Below, piece after piece: positions 1 through 10,414 of a stretch of 64,000 nt of DNA. The translations under genes and the position numbers were made by a program. The stretch spans positions 7,192,001 through 7,256,000 of the forward strand of contig JAGUCH010000001.1 of the NCBI GenBank assembly GCA_019096065.1. The letters are read 5' to 3'. The notes below the pieces were generated by a model that worked only from the letters and a program-made list of their open reading frames with translations, had not been told where the DNA came from and did no database searches. Source of the DNA: Paracyclopina nana (Eukaryota > Arthropoda > Copepoda > Cyclopoida > Cyclopettidae). The first letter of the stretch is position 1. Every line of letters begins with the position of its first letter.

Positions 1-3000
1 CCTAGCAACCAATTACTAGTCTTGCCAATGTTTTAGTACCCTGAGGACACTTTGTGGCAGGAAATACATTGAAGTAATGCTCTAGTACAAAAGCCAATTT
101 TATTGGTTATTGCCCGGTAGCTTTTGGAGCTCCGAGTTTCATAATTCCGGTATCTCTTGGCCTCTCACGTTTGGGGCACTTTGGCTAAAAAGGGTGCATG
201 CGTGGAAGGTTCAGTGTGCTGCTTTCTCAGGCAATTTTCCAGTTCATGGTATGCTATAGCAGAAGAAAATAAATTCCTACACAGGAATTCAGACCCATTG
301 TTTTTGCCCCTTAAACATCAGTTCCTCATTTATCTCAGTCTTTCAAGACGAAACTTTTCCACCTTCTAACTCCTTACCGTAACCGTATACTTGGAATGCA
401 TAAGTCAATGCTTGTTGGCTCAATCTAATGCTTAGATTTGCACAGAAATGCACACATGTGACTAATTGGAGGAGAACCACTTTTAATATGCATGCCGTGT
501 TTAGCAACATAAGATAATAGTCGCATTTAGCGTCTCTTTCTAATTTTTTTCCTCTTCTCACCTTTTTTTGGCAAGGAAAAAGTAGAGACTTGAGCAGAGA
601 TAAATGTTGGCTGAGTAAGCCAAAATACTAAGAATGATTTACCGAACAAGGGTCATCACTAAGCTACGCGACAAAAACGCCCCTCTCTCTCTCCATGAAA
701 TCGAATAAGAAAATCTTACAGAAGCCCTGGAAGATTTTGACGTGGATGACGAAATTGTGGCCAAGAAAGGGCTAAATATTCTTAGAACGGCCGTATGACA
801 AAGGGGACGTGTAAAAAGTCTGGACGAGGCCCCACGATGATAAAAATTAAGCTGGAATCTCGAGCATTTTGCATGCGGAATGGTTATGGAGAGAACGAAA
901 CATGAGGGTCTCATAAAATCTTATCATGGTGTGTTTTGCCTCCGAGCCATTCGTACGTTACGATGGCCCGACAGAATTTAGACTCTCCTCAGGCTCTTGA
1001 TGGTGCTAATAATGCAGATGATACAAGCAATATCATTCCGTGCAAATGTGTACACTCTGCTTTTGTGTGTGTGTGTGTCAAACAAGCCAACTGACAAACA
1101 ACAACTTAAATCTTGGGAAGATCAAGGAGCAGAAATTGTAGCGGTCCAATCTTCTCCTCAGCTCTGATAGTTATGGACTTAATGGTCCGGTAAATTCAAC
1201 CTTTTTCAGATATCCTACCCTGGCTGGAAGACGCAAATGCTATTTTTTGCGAGCTTGCTGTCCTTTCGTCAAAGAGGACCACTATCTAGCTCTAGTACAT
1301 ACTGTGGTCGAGCCTTTTTCTTAAGGAGGGCAAGAGCATGATTTGAATAAAATATCAAAGGAAGACGCATAGGCCACGCAGGACATTTCTGACAAACAAT
1401 GACAAAATTACGCAGCCTCTGAAGGCAATGCATAAAAACGAGTGGTTTCCTCTAACCCATCATTATGAATATCTTCCTCCCCTTTTAAAACGAGAGATGA
1501 CTCGCTGAAAATGGGCTGCTCTTGGTGTTGCCGAGAGTGGAGTATTTTTCGTTTATGGCTTCCTTTATGCATTCTAGAATGCTTAGCTTTCTCTCGACTT
1601 ACATTTGACATTTTTCTAGGTCATGTTGAGTACCACCAAGAGAGGACTCTAGTGGACAATAATTTCAAGCCAACCATCCCAAAATGCTGCTGACCCAACA
1701 ATGTGGTAGTGGTGGTGGTTCAAATCTTGCAGATGACGACACCCTAGCCACCCCCACGCGCACACACAACAGCAGAGAGCAATATTGTTTATGCCACCAT
1801 AAATAAAATACCATTATTCTGCAGAAGGAAAAACAACAGTCTCTGACAAAAAATATGATGGCCTTACATGATCAGTCTATCGGAAAATATCATTTCTGCA
1901 CATCTAAGGCAAAATGTAATCTCTGACAGGCGTCGTCGTGAAGGCGTCAAAACAAACATAGTAGTATTAGATTCCAATTCACGAGCGTTGCCATCATCGG
2001 TCATTTCTCCTTGCAAAAACATAGAAAACAAAAGGGAGAAGTGAAGGAGAAGATGATCGTAAGAATAAAGGGCTGCTGTAATAGACTTTACTATTTAAAG
2101 AGCTCTTGGTCGCATTTTGGTCTGAGTCGTTGGTTTTTACAACGGCAGAGTATAAGCTAGATTATCCTTTATGGAGTGGACTACCAGGAGGCGACTACGA
2201 ACATCATTTCTTGCCATCTCTCACCGAAACAGCAGCAAAGCTTTTTGCTGCCACATAACGCTAGAAGTGATCCATGTCATTCATTCACGGCAAGCCATTA
2301 GAAAACTACCTCCAACTATTACTCAGTATTGGCTGTGACGGCTCAGAGAAGCTCCTCTACAATACCAAATAGGTTGATGTATTGCAACACTCTACGTAGC
2401 TCAGATTCAGGGTATAGAATATATATCTGCCCACAGCTACTCTTTTATGCGCGATAACTTAAGAGAGAAGTGCATTTCAGCACTTTTGATTCATGCGATG
2501 CTAAGCACGCTATGTAAGTGGCCTTAATTTTTCAATGACGCCATTTTAGGATGAACTAACGCATAAAGTCATCGATTCCAAAGGGAAACAGCCAAGGGTA
2601 TGACTTTTAAAACGCTTGTTCATGGTACACTTGAAGGATGCAATGTACCTGGTTTGTTGCTGTAAAAAACTAGAGGAGCGAATTCTTCGAAACGCAACGA
2701 AGGTCTATCTTCATTCATACGATGATCCGCCTTTGCCAATTGAAAGTAGCAACCTAAACATTATGGAACAGTTGAGCTAATCAGTTAATATCATCTACAA
2801 TGATGCTTTTACTTTGATTGAACAAACTTTTGGCGACTCATAGATCAAAATGATGGCCATATTTTGTGTACATAGAGCCATGATTTGCAAGGAATTATTA
2901 GCATGGCCATCAAATGATGTGGAGCGCCTAGCTGGAAAGGGTGGAAGAATAAAGGCCGCTCTTTGGGCTTGATACATTTTTAAAGGATGCTCCAACGCAA

Positions 3001-4248
3001 CGTTTATCATAATATCGTCGTGCAATTTCGAAGCTCTGTCACGCAAACAAGAAAAAGGGCTTTAGAAAAAAAGTCCTGGAAGAACAGCGTGGCTCGAATT
3101 TTTTCTAGGACATGGATTGGATAAAACACTGCTTTATGGCTGAAGGCTGGCTTTTACATGAGGTTTAAATCAGGAGCTGCCCACTGGATACGCTAATAAA
3201 GTTCGAGCCATAGCTTTTTCGTCATTTGCTTCAATGGTTGTGCAAAAAAGTAAATTAAGGGGCTAGAAGTGCTGGAAGGCTTGCAGTAGCCTTAACCAAG
3301 AGGAAATTATGGAAATTAGCACGCTATGCAGGAAATTATGGGTTACTTTTTTAAATTGCCCTTAGGGACAACACGCTCCTTGCAGTGATAAGAGAAAAGA
3401 TAAATGCAGTACAAGGGCTGAGTACGAAGAAAAGCTACGGTTGTGTGCCTTGGCTCGTGTTTGCCTACTAATTATGCTGATTTACAAAAATCCCCTGTTG
3501 AACAGTGTTACTAAAAAAGGTTCTTTGTCTGAGCAATGGAAGGTTTTTCACAATTACCTCGATGTAAGCATTGTGCCTTCTTAGCAAAATAGAATATGTG
3601 GATTTCACCTCCTTTTAATGGCGGGGTTTTAATCTCTTTCCGCCTGCAACTCAGCCAAAAAGTCTTTAACTCAAGTAGCAGTAAAGCTTAGCTGTTCAAG
3701 AAAGGAAACTTTCCACAGTTCTTCCGAACAAATCTCACAAATCGGTTAAATTTTCCACTTCCATTGACTAAACCTTCTCACTACAACAAATTCGAGCTCA
3801 ACTACAAAACAGTTTCATGCATTTGTAGCCCTTGAGTAACCTTGACAATCAGCAAAAGAGCCTTAAAAGAAAAGTTCATTTACAAGAAAGGACAATTGCC
3901 TACCACCACTTTTCTTTCCCAGCTGGGAAGGTAATTTTCAAAAAACTTGAACAAGCTTCTTTCAAAGTTGTGCATAGTAGCATTAATTGATGCATTTTGT
4001 GAGCCAAGAACCAAAGACACAAAGCAGTTTTGACCTACTTATTTTAAAATCCTCTCTTTTTTTCTTGAAAAAAATCCCAATCCTCTTGAGCATCAAAGAC
4101 TGAAAAACATGACATCTCACTTTGACAGCATATACATAGAAGGCATAAAAATACCGTTATAGCAAGATGCTGCTCAGTAGCAAAGGAATGAGGCTAATTC
4201 TAATTAGTGCCTTGTTTCTGTAGTACTTCCATCTAAAACTGCATTATG
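1..4248. other. Gene-poor region, no confident gene
   Basis: No open frame here combines length, splice signals and recognisable protein sequence. There is a short (GT)n microsatellite near 1062-1078 and homopolymer-rich AT sequence elsewhere. A stretch at about 620-800 reads like decayed coding sequence interrupted by stops (see findings). The remaining frames look random. Confidence 0.6.
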
Positions 4249-4645
4249 TTAACTTTGTTCATCTGGGGACTGTTCAAGAGAAATCTTGGCTTGCATCCTA
4301 ATATCTAAGATACAACCGCACAATTTGGCAACAAAACAAAACTTAACTTCAATTTGCAAGCCTAAATATCTTTTCTCATTTAGCTTTCCGGAAAACGAAC
4401 TTATTGTACTGATACTTACAAGCCAGAACGAACGAGGCAATTGCAGTTAAAGTTATGGAGCACGGCAGCCACTTTTTTAGAGCCATTTTCTCACTTTGAA
4501 GCGAGACTGTTACACCGGAACTTGGTTGTCTTTTCACTATATTGCTTGAGGTTTCTTCTCCGTTGGCCTGTTGCTTCGTGGTATTTGAATGCTTTATCAG
4601 GCTTTGTTGACTAGCGGCAGAAGATATGACAAAACTTTTTTTCAT
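4249..4645 (-). CDS. Candidate two-exon gene, small single-pass membrane protein (93 aa)
   Basis: Function unknown and family not recognised. Exon 1 (4645 down to 4420) starts at an ATG and ends at a strong GTAAGT donor. A 115-nt intron (4419-4305) ends in a pyrimidine-rich CTTAG acceptor. Exon 2 (4304-4249) restores the frame and stops at TAA. The predicted protein has a Ser/Thr/Gln-rich N-terminal half and one hydrophobic segment at about residues 59-78, followed by a short tail rich in Ser, Glu and Gln. This would suit a small tail-proximal membrane anchor. Support comes from the matching phase and the two good splice sites; no poly(A) signal was seen close downstream. It could be a chance ORF. 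Confidence 0.33.
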
Positions 4646-5933
4646 GCCACATTACAGCTGCTAGCCCAGTCTAGCTTTCGTCCAAAGTCATTTGGCTGAC
4701 TACCGCTCCTTGAAAAGAAAAGGACATCACATATACGTACAGTTTAATATTTTACGAACGTTAGCCAAGCAGTACAGAGTTCTAATTGATTCATTATTGA
4801 CAAAGAGGCAGATCGAAAAAAAAACACAATACGTGATACATAATAAAAAGCCGGGAACGAACGCTAAAAATGCCAATATGTTTGCTCTGTAAGCCATTAT
4901 GGTAAACCAAAAGTAAGCTAGTGCACGATACGCCAGCATGCGGGGAATAACGGATGAGCTTCCCCTTGTTACATTAATCGAGTAAATAAAAGGTGTCAGT
5001 AATGGTAATTTTAATTACTCTGGTATTGATTCTTTGAGCCTTGTGCCTTGGAGATCCAGAAATTGAAAATTGGTCAACTTTTCTTTCAGTTAAGTCGTCA
5101 GTCGTCCCACTTTTCAAACAGCCAACTCCTCGGAAATGCCAGGAAAGAGGTCTAGAACGAATCATGAAACTGTTGATCGAGGAAGGGTTCGAATCCTGAA
5201 ATTAGAGCAGAAGAAAGCAAGTCAAAAATTGCATGATAAGCATTTTTTCCCTTTGGTTCGTAAAAAAAACATTCAGACGGCAAATTATAGCAAAATATTA
5301 GGCTTACTGTCACTTACATGGCCGAACTGTTGAAAATACAAATGCTATAGTGAAGTACATTTTATGAAAAGCTTGAAGCTTCTTTGCCTCCAGGTGTATC
5401 GTCTTAAAAGTAGCATTTTTACTTTTGTGCACAAGTGGTCCGCATCAAAACATCAAATCTTGAATACGCAAGTAAAGGAGAAGGCGGAATACAAAGGGGA
5501 AAATTCTTTTGACAATTGCAACAAGCAATTTCCCTCCTCAGTCTTGCGGCAAGAATAAACACAACAAAGCAGCCTATACACCATATTTTTTGGCTTCTCT
5601 TTCTTTACTGTCCTCTCGAGATTATGCGAGAAAAACAGACTTTCTGTTCCTAGTTTTGGTCCCAAGTCGAAGGTCTCTTTCGAAGGAGGCATCACAGTGG
5701 TACTTATAAATGAAGGTTGCGGGGGACACCACATATCGTAATTTAGGTAGTAATTGCAAGAAAATCTTTAGGCATCTTGTGAGGTAAAAGGCCACTAGTT
5801 TGAGGAGTGGTGATCAAAAAAGAAAACCTTTGCAGGTTCGACAAGGTAAATGCAAAAATGTAATTTAATTTTGATCTTGAGATGGCTGCCACGATTTGGC
5901 CTTATTTAAGAAAGATTTGTTTTTGAAAAAAAT
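4646..5933. other. Intergenic, nothing recognised
   Basis: No supported gene. An isolated perfect pol III B-box-like motif (GGTTCGAATCC) lies at 5186-5196 but no tRNA cloverleaf surrounds it. It may be a relic of a tRNA-derived short repeat or chance. Confidence 0.5.
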
Positions 5934-6354
5934 ATGAATCGCTTTTGCAAGCAAATTTTAGTAGAAACATTGTTAGAGCTCCTCTTCAATGTACTGAACG
6001 CTTTATTTGCAATTGGGTCTTACCTGGAAGTAACTTTAACCTGGCTCTTGATAGAAGTATTCTTGATTTTCATTATTGCAATGGTATCCGCTTCACTTTG
6101 GCCAGGAAATGAATCTAGTTGTAGCATTCGTGGTTCTTTACGAGCGACTCAGAACTCGGGAGGCTTTGCCGGCTGAGGATGAGGCTGAAATGGAGGCTGC
6201 GAAGGCCGCGGCGCAAAGAGTCTTATACGCACTCACGGTTCAAAGGAAGGAGGAAAGGCAAAAATTCAAGGCGAGAAGAGCCTTCAAAATTTTCCGAAGA
6301 TTCCTATTTACCTGCTTTGAGTGTCGATGGCTATTGAGATTTGAGTGGTACTAG
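5934..6354 (+). CDS. Candidate two-exon gene, small membrane/coiled-helix protein (114 aa)
   Basis: Function unknown. Exon 1 (5934-6029) encodes a hydrophobic N-terminal segment. A 76-nt intron (6030-6105) runs from GTAACT to a GGCCAG acceptor, both in phase 0. Exon 2 (6106-6354) continues with more hydrophobic residues and then a long charged stretch rich in Glu, Ala, Lys and Arg, likely helical, ending in a basic, aromatic tail before TAG. Exon 2 has clearly coding-like composition. The intron length matches the short introns of the confident genes in this window. Against it: no family match and no nearby poly(A) signal. The first exon could differ from the one proposed. Confidence 0.33.
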
Positions 6355-7494
6355 TCCTTTTAATCCTCTCCATATTGAAGCCAATTTTTTTCCACGTAAC
6401 AAACAACAGCGTCCAACGACTGAAGCGAGTTGCCGAGTAGTTGCTGAATGCTCAGCGCTCAGCCTCAGCTGATCGTGATGGTTCGAAATTCATCAAGCCC
6501 AATCCCGTTGTCCAATCAAAGAGTTTTGCGTCCACTGGAAAAAACATTCTGTAACATCTTTCGTTAGGTGAAAAATTTTAGGATTTTTTTTATCAAAGTA
6601 AATCTTTTGTTTAAGTATCACTTTGTTAAAACATGCTGACTTAAAATAGATCGTTACCTTTAAAAAATCGAAACGCTTTAGGAAGCAAGACAATCAACAA
6701 AAACAATGGGCAGCCAAATTGCAAAATGCATTCGCAGTGTTTTTTCGCAATTTCACGTTGTGCAATGAATCTTCCTGAAGAGAAAGAACTCCAAGGATGT
6801 TCCCTTTGTTGATGTCGTGACTTTGATGAGATTGAACAAGACAGAAATCCCAACAGTGGCTAAATCTCGTCTCTTGCCGAAATGAGCGAGGACAAAATAA
6901 GCCGAGCATCTACGTTTTAATTGGAGGAAATTTGCCAGGTAATTCCAGCTCAAAGCATGAATTCGCCAGATTAGTGAACTTTGGACGATGGATGCGAAGA
7001 GATTCTTTGCTGGAGAGATAATTATTAAGGCTCCCAACGCTACACTGCATTAAAATGTCAAGTCTTGGAAAAATCCATTAAAAGTCTGGTAATTTTAGCA
7101 AGAAACTTGAAGAAGTTTAGGGTGCGTTAAAAGTTTCCTGTTTGAAAAAAACAAGGCCATTGGACTCTATCTTGTGAAGGAATCTTTTGGTACAAAGTAT
7201 GCGCGGTAATAAGACACCAGTTGCTGCACGATCCACCTATGCCTTAATGCACATCGACAAAGGAGAACGGACCAAATCCTGATATTTAATGTATATGCAC
7301 TGCGTGAAAAAAATAGCAAAAAATGTCTTTTTAAAAAACCTTTTTCTCAAGATTTGTCACTCATGAAATTAGCGACTTAAAGAGCTCTAAAATATTTGAA
7401 GCTTTCTGTGTCCAAGGATCACTGTGTCAGTTGTTCAGCGTAAACTTGTCAACATTTAGTTATCCATTGTCCTTTGTGAAGATTGGATCACAAA
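6355..7494. other. Intergenic region upstream of the secreted-protein gene
   Basis: No supported gene. The end of the region may hold the core promoter of the next gene: an AT-rich TATA-like stretch near 7388-7398 and an arthropod-type initiator TCAGTT at 7427-7432, about 65 bp before the ATG. The TATA-to-initiator spacing is slightly long, so this is tentative. Confidence 0.3.
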
Positions 7495-8281
7495 ATGGTG
7501 CATGCAGCAATTCTCAAGCTCTCCTTGATGATTTTGGCTTCACTTCTCCCAATATGTTTTTGTGGCGTGATCAAACCAAACTCGGAGGACTCTGAAAAAC
7601 AACTTCTCCGCGCAGGAAAAACTTTGAATTCCAATTCTACCTCGGATTTCATCAATGATTTATCCAGAATATTGCAAGTGAGATTTTTTTCTCGGAAAAA
7701 TCAAGTGTAATGTTGACAAACAGAACAAACTTTTTCGGATACACACCTGTAATATGAATTGTGTGAATGTTGCCATTGCATGATAAATTGCATGTCACTG
7801 CAGCAGCACGATTACCTAGTAATAATGTACACTTCCCTTAATATTCATAATGCTTGTTCAAATACGGGTAGGTGTCAACCGAGGGCAAAGTTATGCCGAC
7901 TACAATTTCCGTTTTCAGGGATCGGCTGGGCTCATTCAATCATTGATTGAAGCGAAAAAAGAAGCCGTGGAGCCAATTCTTGAAGTCAAGAAAAGCCTCC
8001 TTGAGTCTGACGTAATTGAGTCTGCCCTAGATGCCAAATCAGCCATTGTTTCAAACATTGTGGCAGCAGGACCGCAAATAACCTCAGCCATCGTTGGAGT
8101 TGCTGAAATTGCAGCCGAGGCTGCTCCGTCCATTATAAAGGCAGGCCTTTGTAACGTTGTGTGCCCCATAACTGGCCAAGAGCAGTGCAAAAAAGATCAT
8201 TGTCAGAATGAAGGAGCACCATCAAATATTACTCCTAGGGAGGCTGTAGAATCAAATCCGGAGATGAAGTCAGTTACTTAG
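7495..8281 (+). CDS. Secreted alpha-helical orphan protein with four C-terminal cysteines (181 aa)
   Basis: Function unknown. Exon 1 is 7495-7677 and exon 2 is 7919-8281, joined in phase 0 across a 241-nt GT-AG intron with a TTTTCAG acceptor. The ATG at 7495 is chosen because it opens directly onto a signal peptide (hydrophobic core about residues 5-22, small residues near position 24). The mature chain is mostly predicted helix rich in Ala, Ile, Val, Ser and Glu (about 62-137). It then has Cys139, Cys143, Cys151 and Cys156, spaced for two disulfides. Possible N-glycosylation sites are Asn47 and Asn164. There is no membrane segment after the signal, so it is probably exported. The family was not recognised; it may be lineage-restricted. 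An ATTAAA lies 43 bp past the stop. Confidence 0.7.
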
Positions 8282-8323
8282 AAAAGCACACACGATCCTG
8301 ATTTTTATTCCTGGTACCAAAAG

Positions 8324-8329
8324 ATTAAA
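8324..8329 (+). terminator. Probable poly(A) signal ATTAAA
   Basis: The ATTAAA hexamer lies 43 bp downstream of the TAG of the secreted-protein gene, a normal position for 3'-end processing. Confidence 0.45.
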
Positions 8330-9867
8330 TACAATTTCTCTAGTATCCTAGGTGCATTAAGCTGTGAGACTTCGAATGCCTTCTACTTGACAGCTTGGTT
8401 CCCAAATTCCTCACCGCTTTATGGGCAATTGTCGGAGACTGATGCTCATTCGTTCACACTATTGTGTAAGATACTATGAGCGGATAGCATATAGTAAAAA
8501 GTGGGCAATCCATCAAACAGTGCAATACGTTAATTGGCGCTGTGCAGGCTTCTTACGATAAATTTGTCATTTGGAATCAGTTTCAATGAATAGATTAATT
8601 GAAAATCTGAATTTGTATTCAGCCTTTAGCGTGAGAACATGATGATGACATGAATGGTAAATTCACTTATTGGTAATCTATCGTAGTTGATCGCTGAGAA
8701 CTGCATCGGATTTTCCATGGAAAATAAATAATTTACACCGCCTAGTGTATTCAGTTCGAAATTTTAAAAGTGATTTCTTAGCCGAAATTACAGCTCTTCA
8801 TAAAGCGCAGAAGGCATTGGCGCTGCAAAAATGTCGCCGATGGAAATCCTTTAAGCCTGTAAGAAAAACAAAGCAGCGATCAAAAGTTGTCGAAAAGTTT
8901 TGTATGAGGAGCCAGTTAATATGATGACAAGAGCAGCAGTTCCGTTTCGTAACAAAAGTCAGCCCAAACTTTATCAATACAAAATCAAGGAAACAATTTT
9001 GTGGAGGATGCCACTTTCTAGCATTCACTACTTCTCTCCTACCCAAGCAACGCAAGTGAATATTGGTGAAAATATTTCACTCCTCTCTCTCTCTCTTGTG
9101 TGTAGAGAGCCAACTCTATCTATCTGCTGCTACAGCTAAGCTTTTGTAAGGCTTTCCAATCTGTGCATAAGAGCTACTACTGCTGGAAATAAAAATGCAA
9201 ATGAGGATTAGCATGCAAAGTCAGATTCGATCTCTTGGCTAAATTTGCCGATGCATCCATCTACTGCTGCTGCAAAAGTCGAAAATGGTCGCCAGAAAAT
9301 AGTTTTTCTATCAGTTCCTTCATGATTGAAAATAAACCTCCTTCTCTTTGATAAAGTTCAGAAACACTGCTAGCAATGTCGAGGAGAAGTTATTACCGCC
9401 GCTCCAAATTAGATTGCAAGTTCTTGACTTCCATCATTAGTGCTCGCTCTCGGCCACAACAGCAAAATCTAGTTGGCCTTAGTTGTATGTGCTACAGCAA
9501 CTTCCCACAACGTAAAAAGGCTAGATAACCCCTTTTTGCACAATGCAATGGAAAGTAATGTGAAAAGGCTGCATGTTGGAAAGTAAAAGACACAAACGAC
9601 GATCTTCTGGTAATATTGAATAGGAAATGCAACATTCATCACGCCTTATGACCTTTTTGTAATGAATCGCATTCGGAAAGGAGTGGCCATGCACAAGGAA
9701 GGAATGACTAGACAAGGATTAATGCTACAAGCTTCCGCAGCTGGCCGCTAGAGGCGCCGTGAACAAAGAACAGCGAAGAAGCGAGGAATAACGACCGTGA
9801 GCGCCCTCTATTGGTAGAAGTAGGAAACAAAGGAGAGCATCAGTTTGTAGTGTTAGCAAAAGATCGC
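8330..9867. other. Intergenic, nothing recognised
   Basis: AT-rich sequence between the secreted-protein gene and the 3' end of scribbler-like gene A. A short (CT)n run lies near 9080-9093. No supported gene or RNA. Confidence 0.5.
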
Positions 9868-9873
9868 TTTATT
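9868..9873 (-). terminator. Candidate poly(A) signal of scribbler-like gene A
   Basis: On the minus strand this reads AATAAA, about 480 nt beyond the stop codon of gene A. It would give a 3' UTR of about 0.5 kb. Nearer hexamers were not noted. Confidence 0.4.
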
Positions 9874-10349
9874 GATTTTCTTCTAATGTGGAGGATTTCT
9901 CTTCGACCATCACAGCACAAAATTGCCAATATAATAAGAAGCAAAATAGGAATCAAATTCGAGAGCACAAAATTGGCAGAAAATCTCAGATATTGATTGA
10001 TTGATAGATACTACTTCCGAGTAATTATAATAGATAATAATTTACGAAAAGAATGCTAAATTCGGGCCCCTCACACACTATGATGTCGTCAGAAGTCTAG
10101 ATGATGTTTTGTTCAGAATGAATTCAAATCCTTTTCTTCTTCTTTTTTCATTGATTGGGTAAACACAAAATATTGATATCAGTCTTGGTCGCTACACTTG
10201 TAAATTATATCCATGCTCAATTATCACTAGCATGCAAAGGTAGTAGTAGTAGAAGTTTTGTCAAGTCACTTAGATTCATTATACGAAAGACAGCAGCAGT
10301 TTTTCACTTCTTTCACGCTCTTCTGCTTTTCGCAATGATGTTGTTCTTC

Positions 10350-10414
10350 TTATTTGGGAGGTGGGAAGTTTGGCAGTGCTCCAGGGATACTAGGTTTCCC
10401 TGGCAAGAGGTGGC
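10350..10414 (-). CDS. sbb: Gene A last coding exon
   Basis: Twenty-two codons after a 59-nt intron (10473-10415) with a TATTTTCAG acceptor. It reads [21 protein letters not shown] and stops at TAA, with the first Ser codon split by the intron. The parallel last exon of gene B ends in a similar LLPGSP...FPPK sequence at the same intron phase, which supports both models. Confidence 0.82.

Noticed and set aside
5186..5196. Perfect pol III B-box motif
   Set aside because: No A box at the right distance and no acceptor, D or anticodon stems around it, so it is not a tRNA gene.
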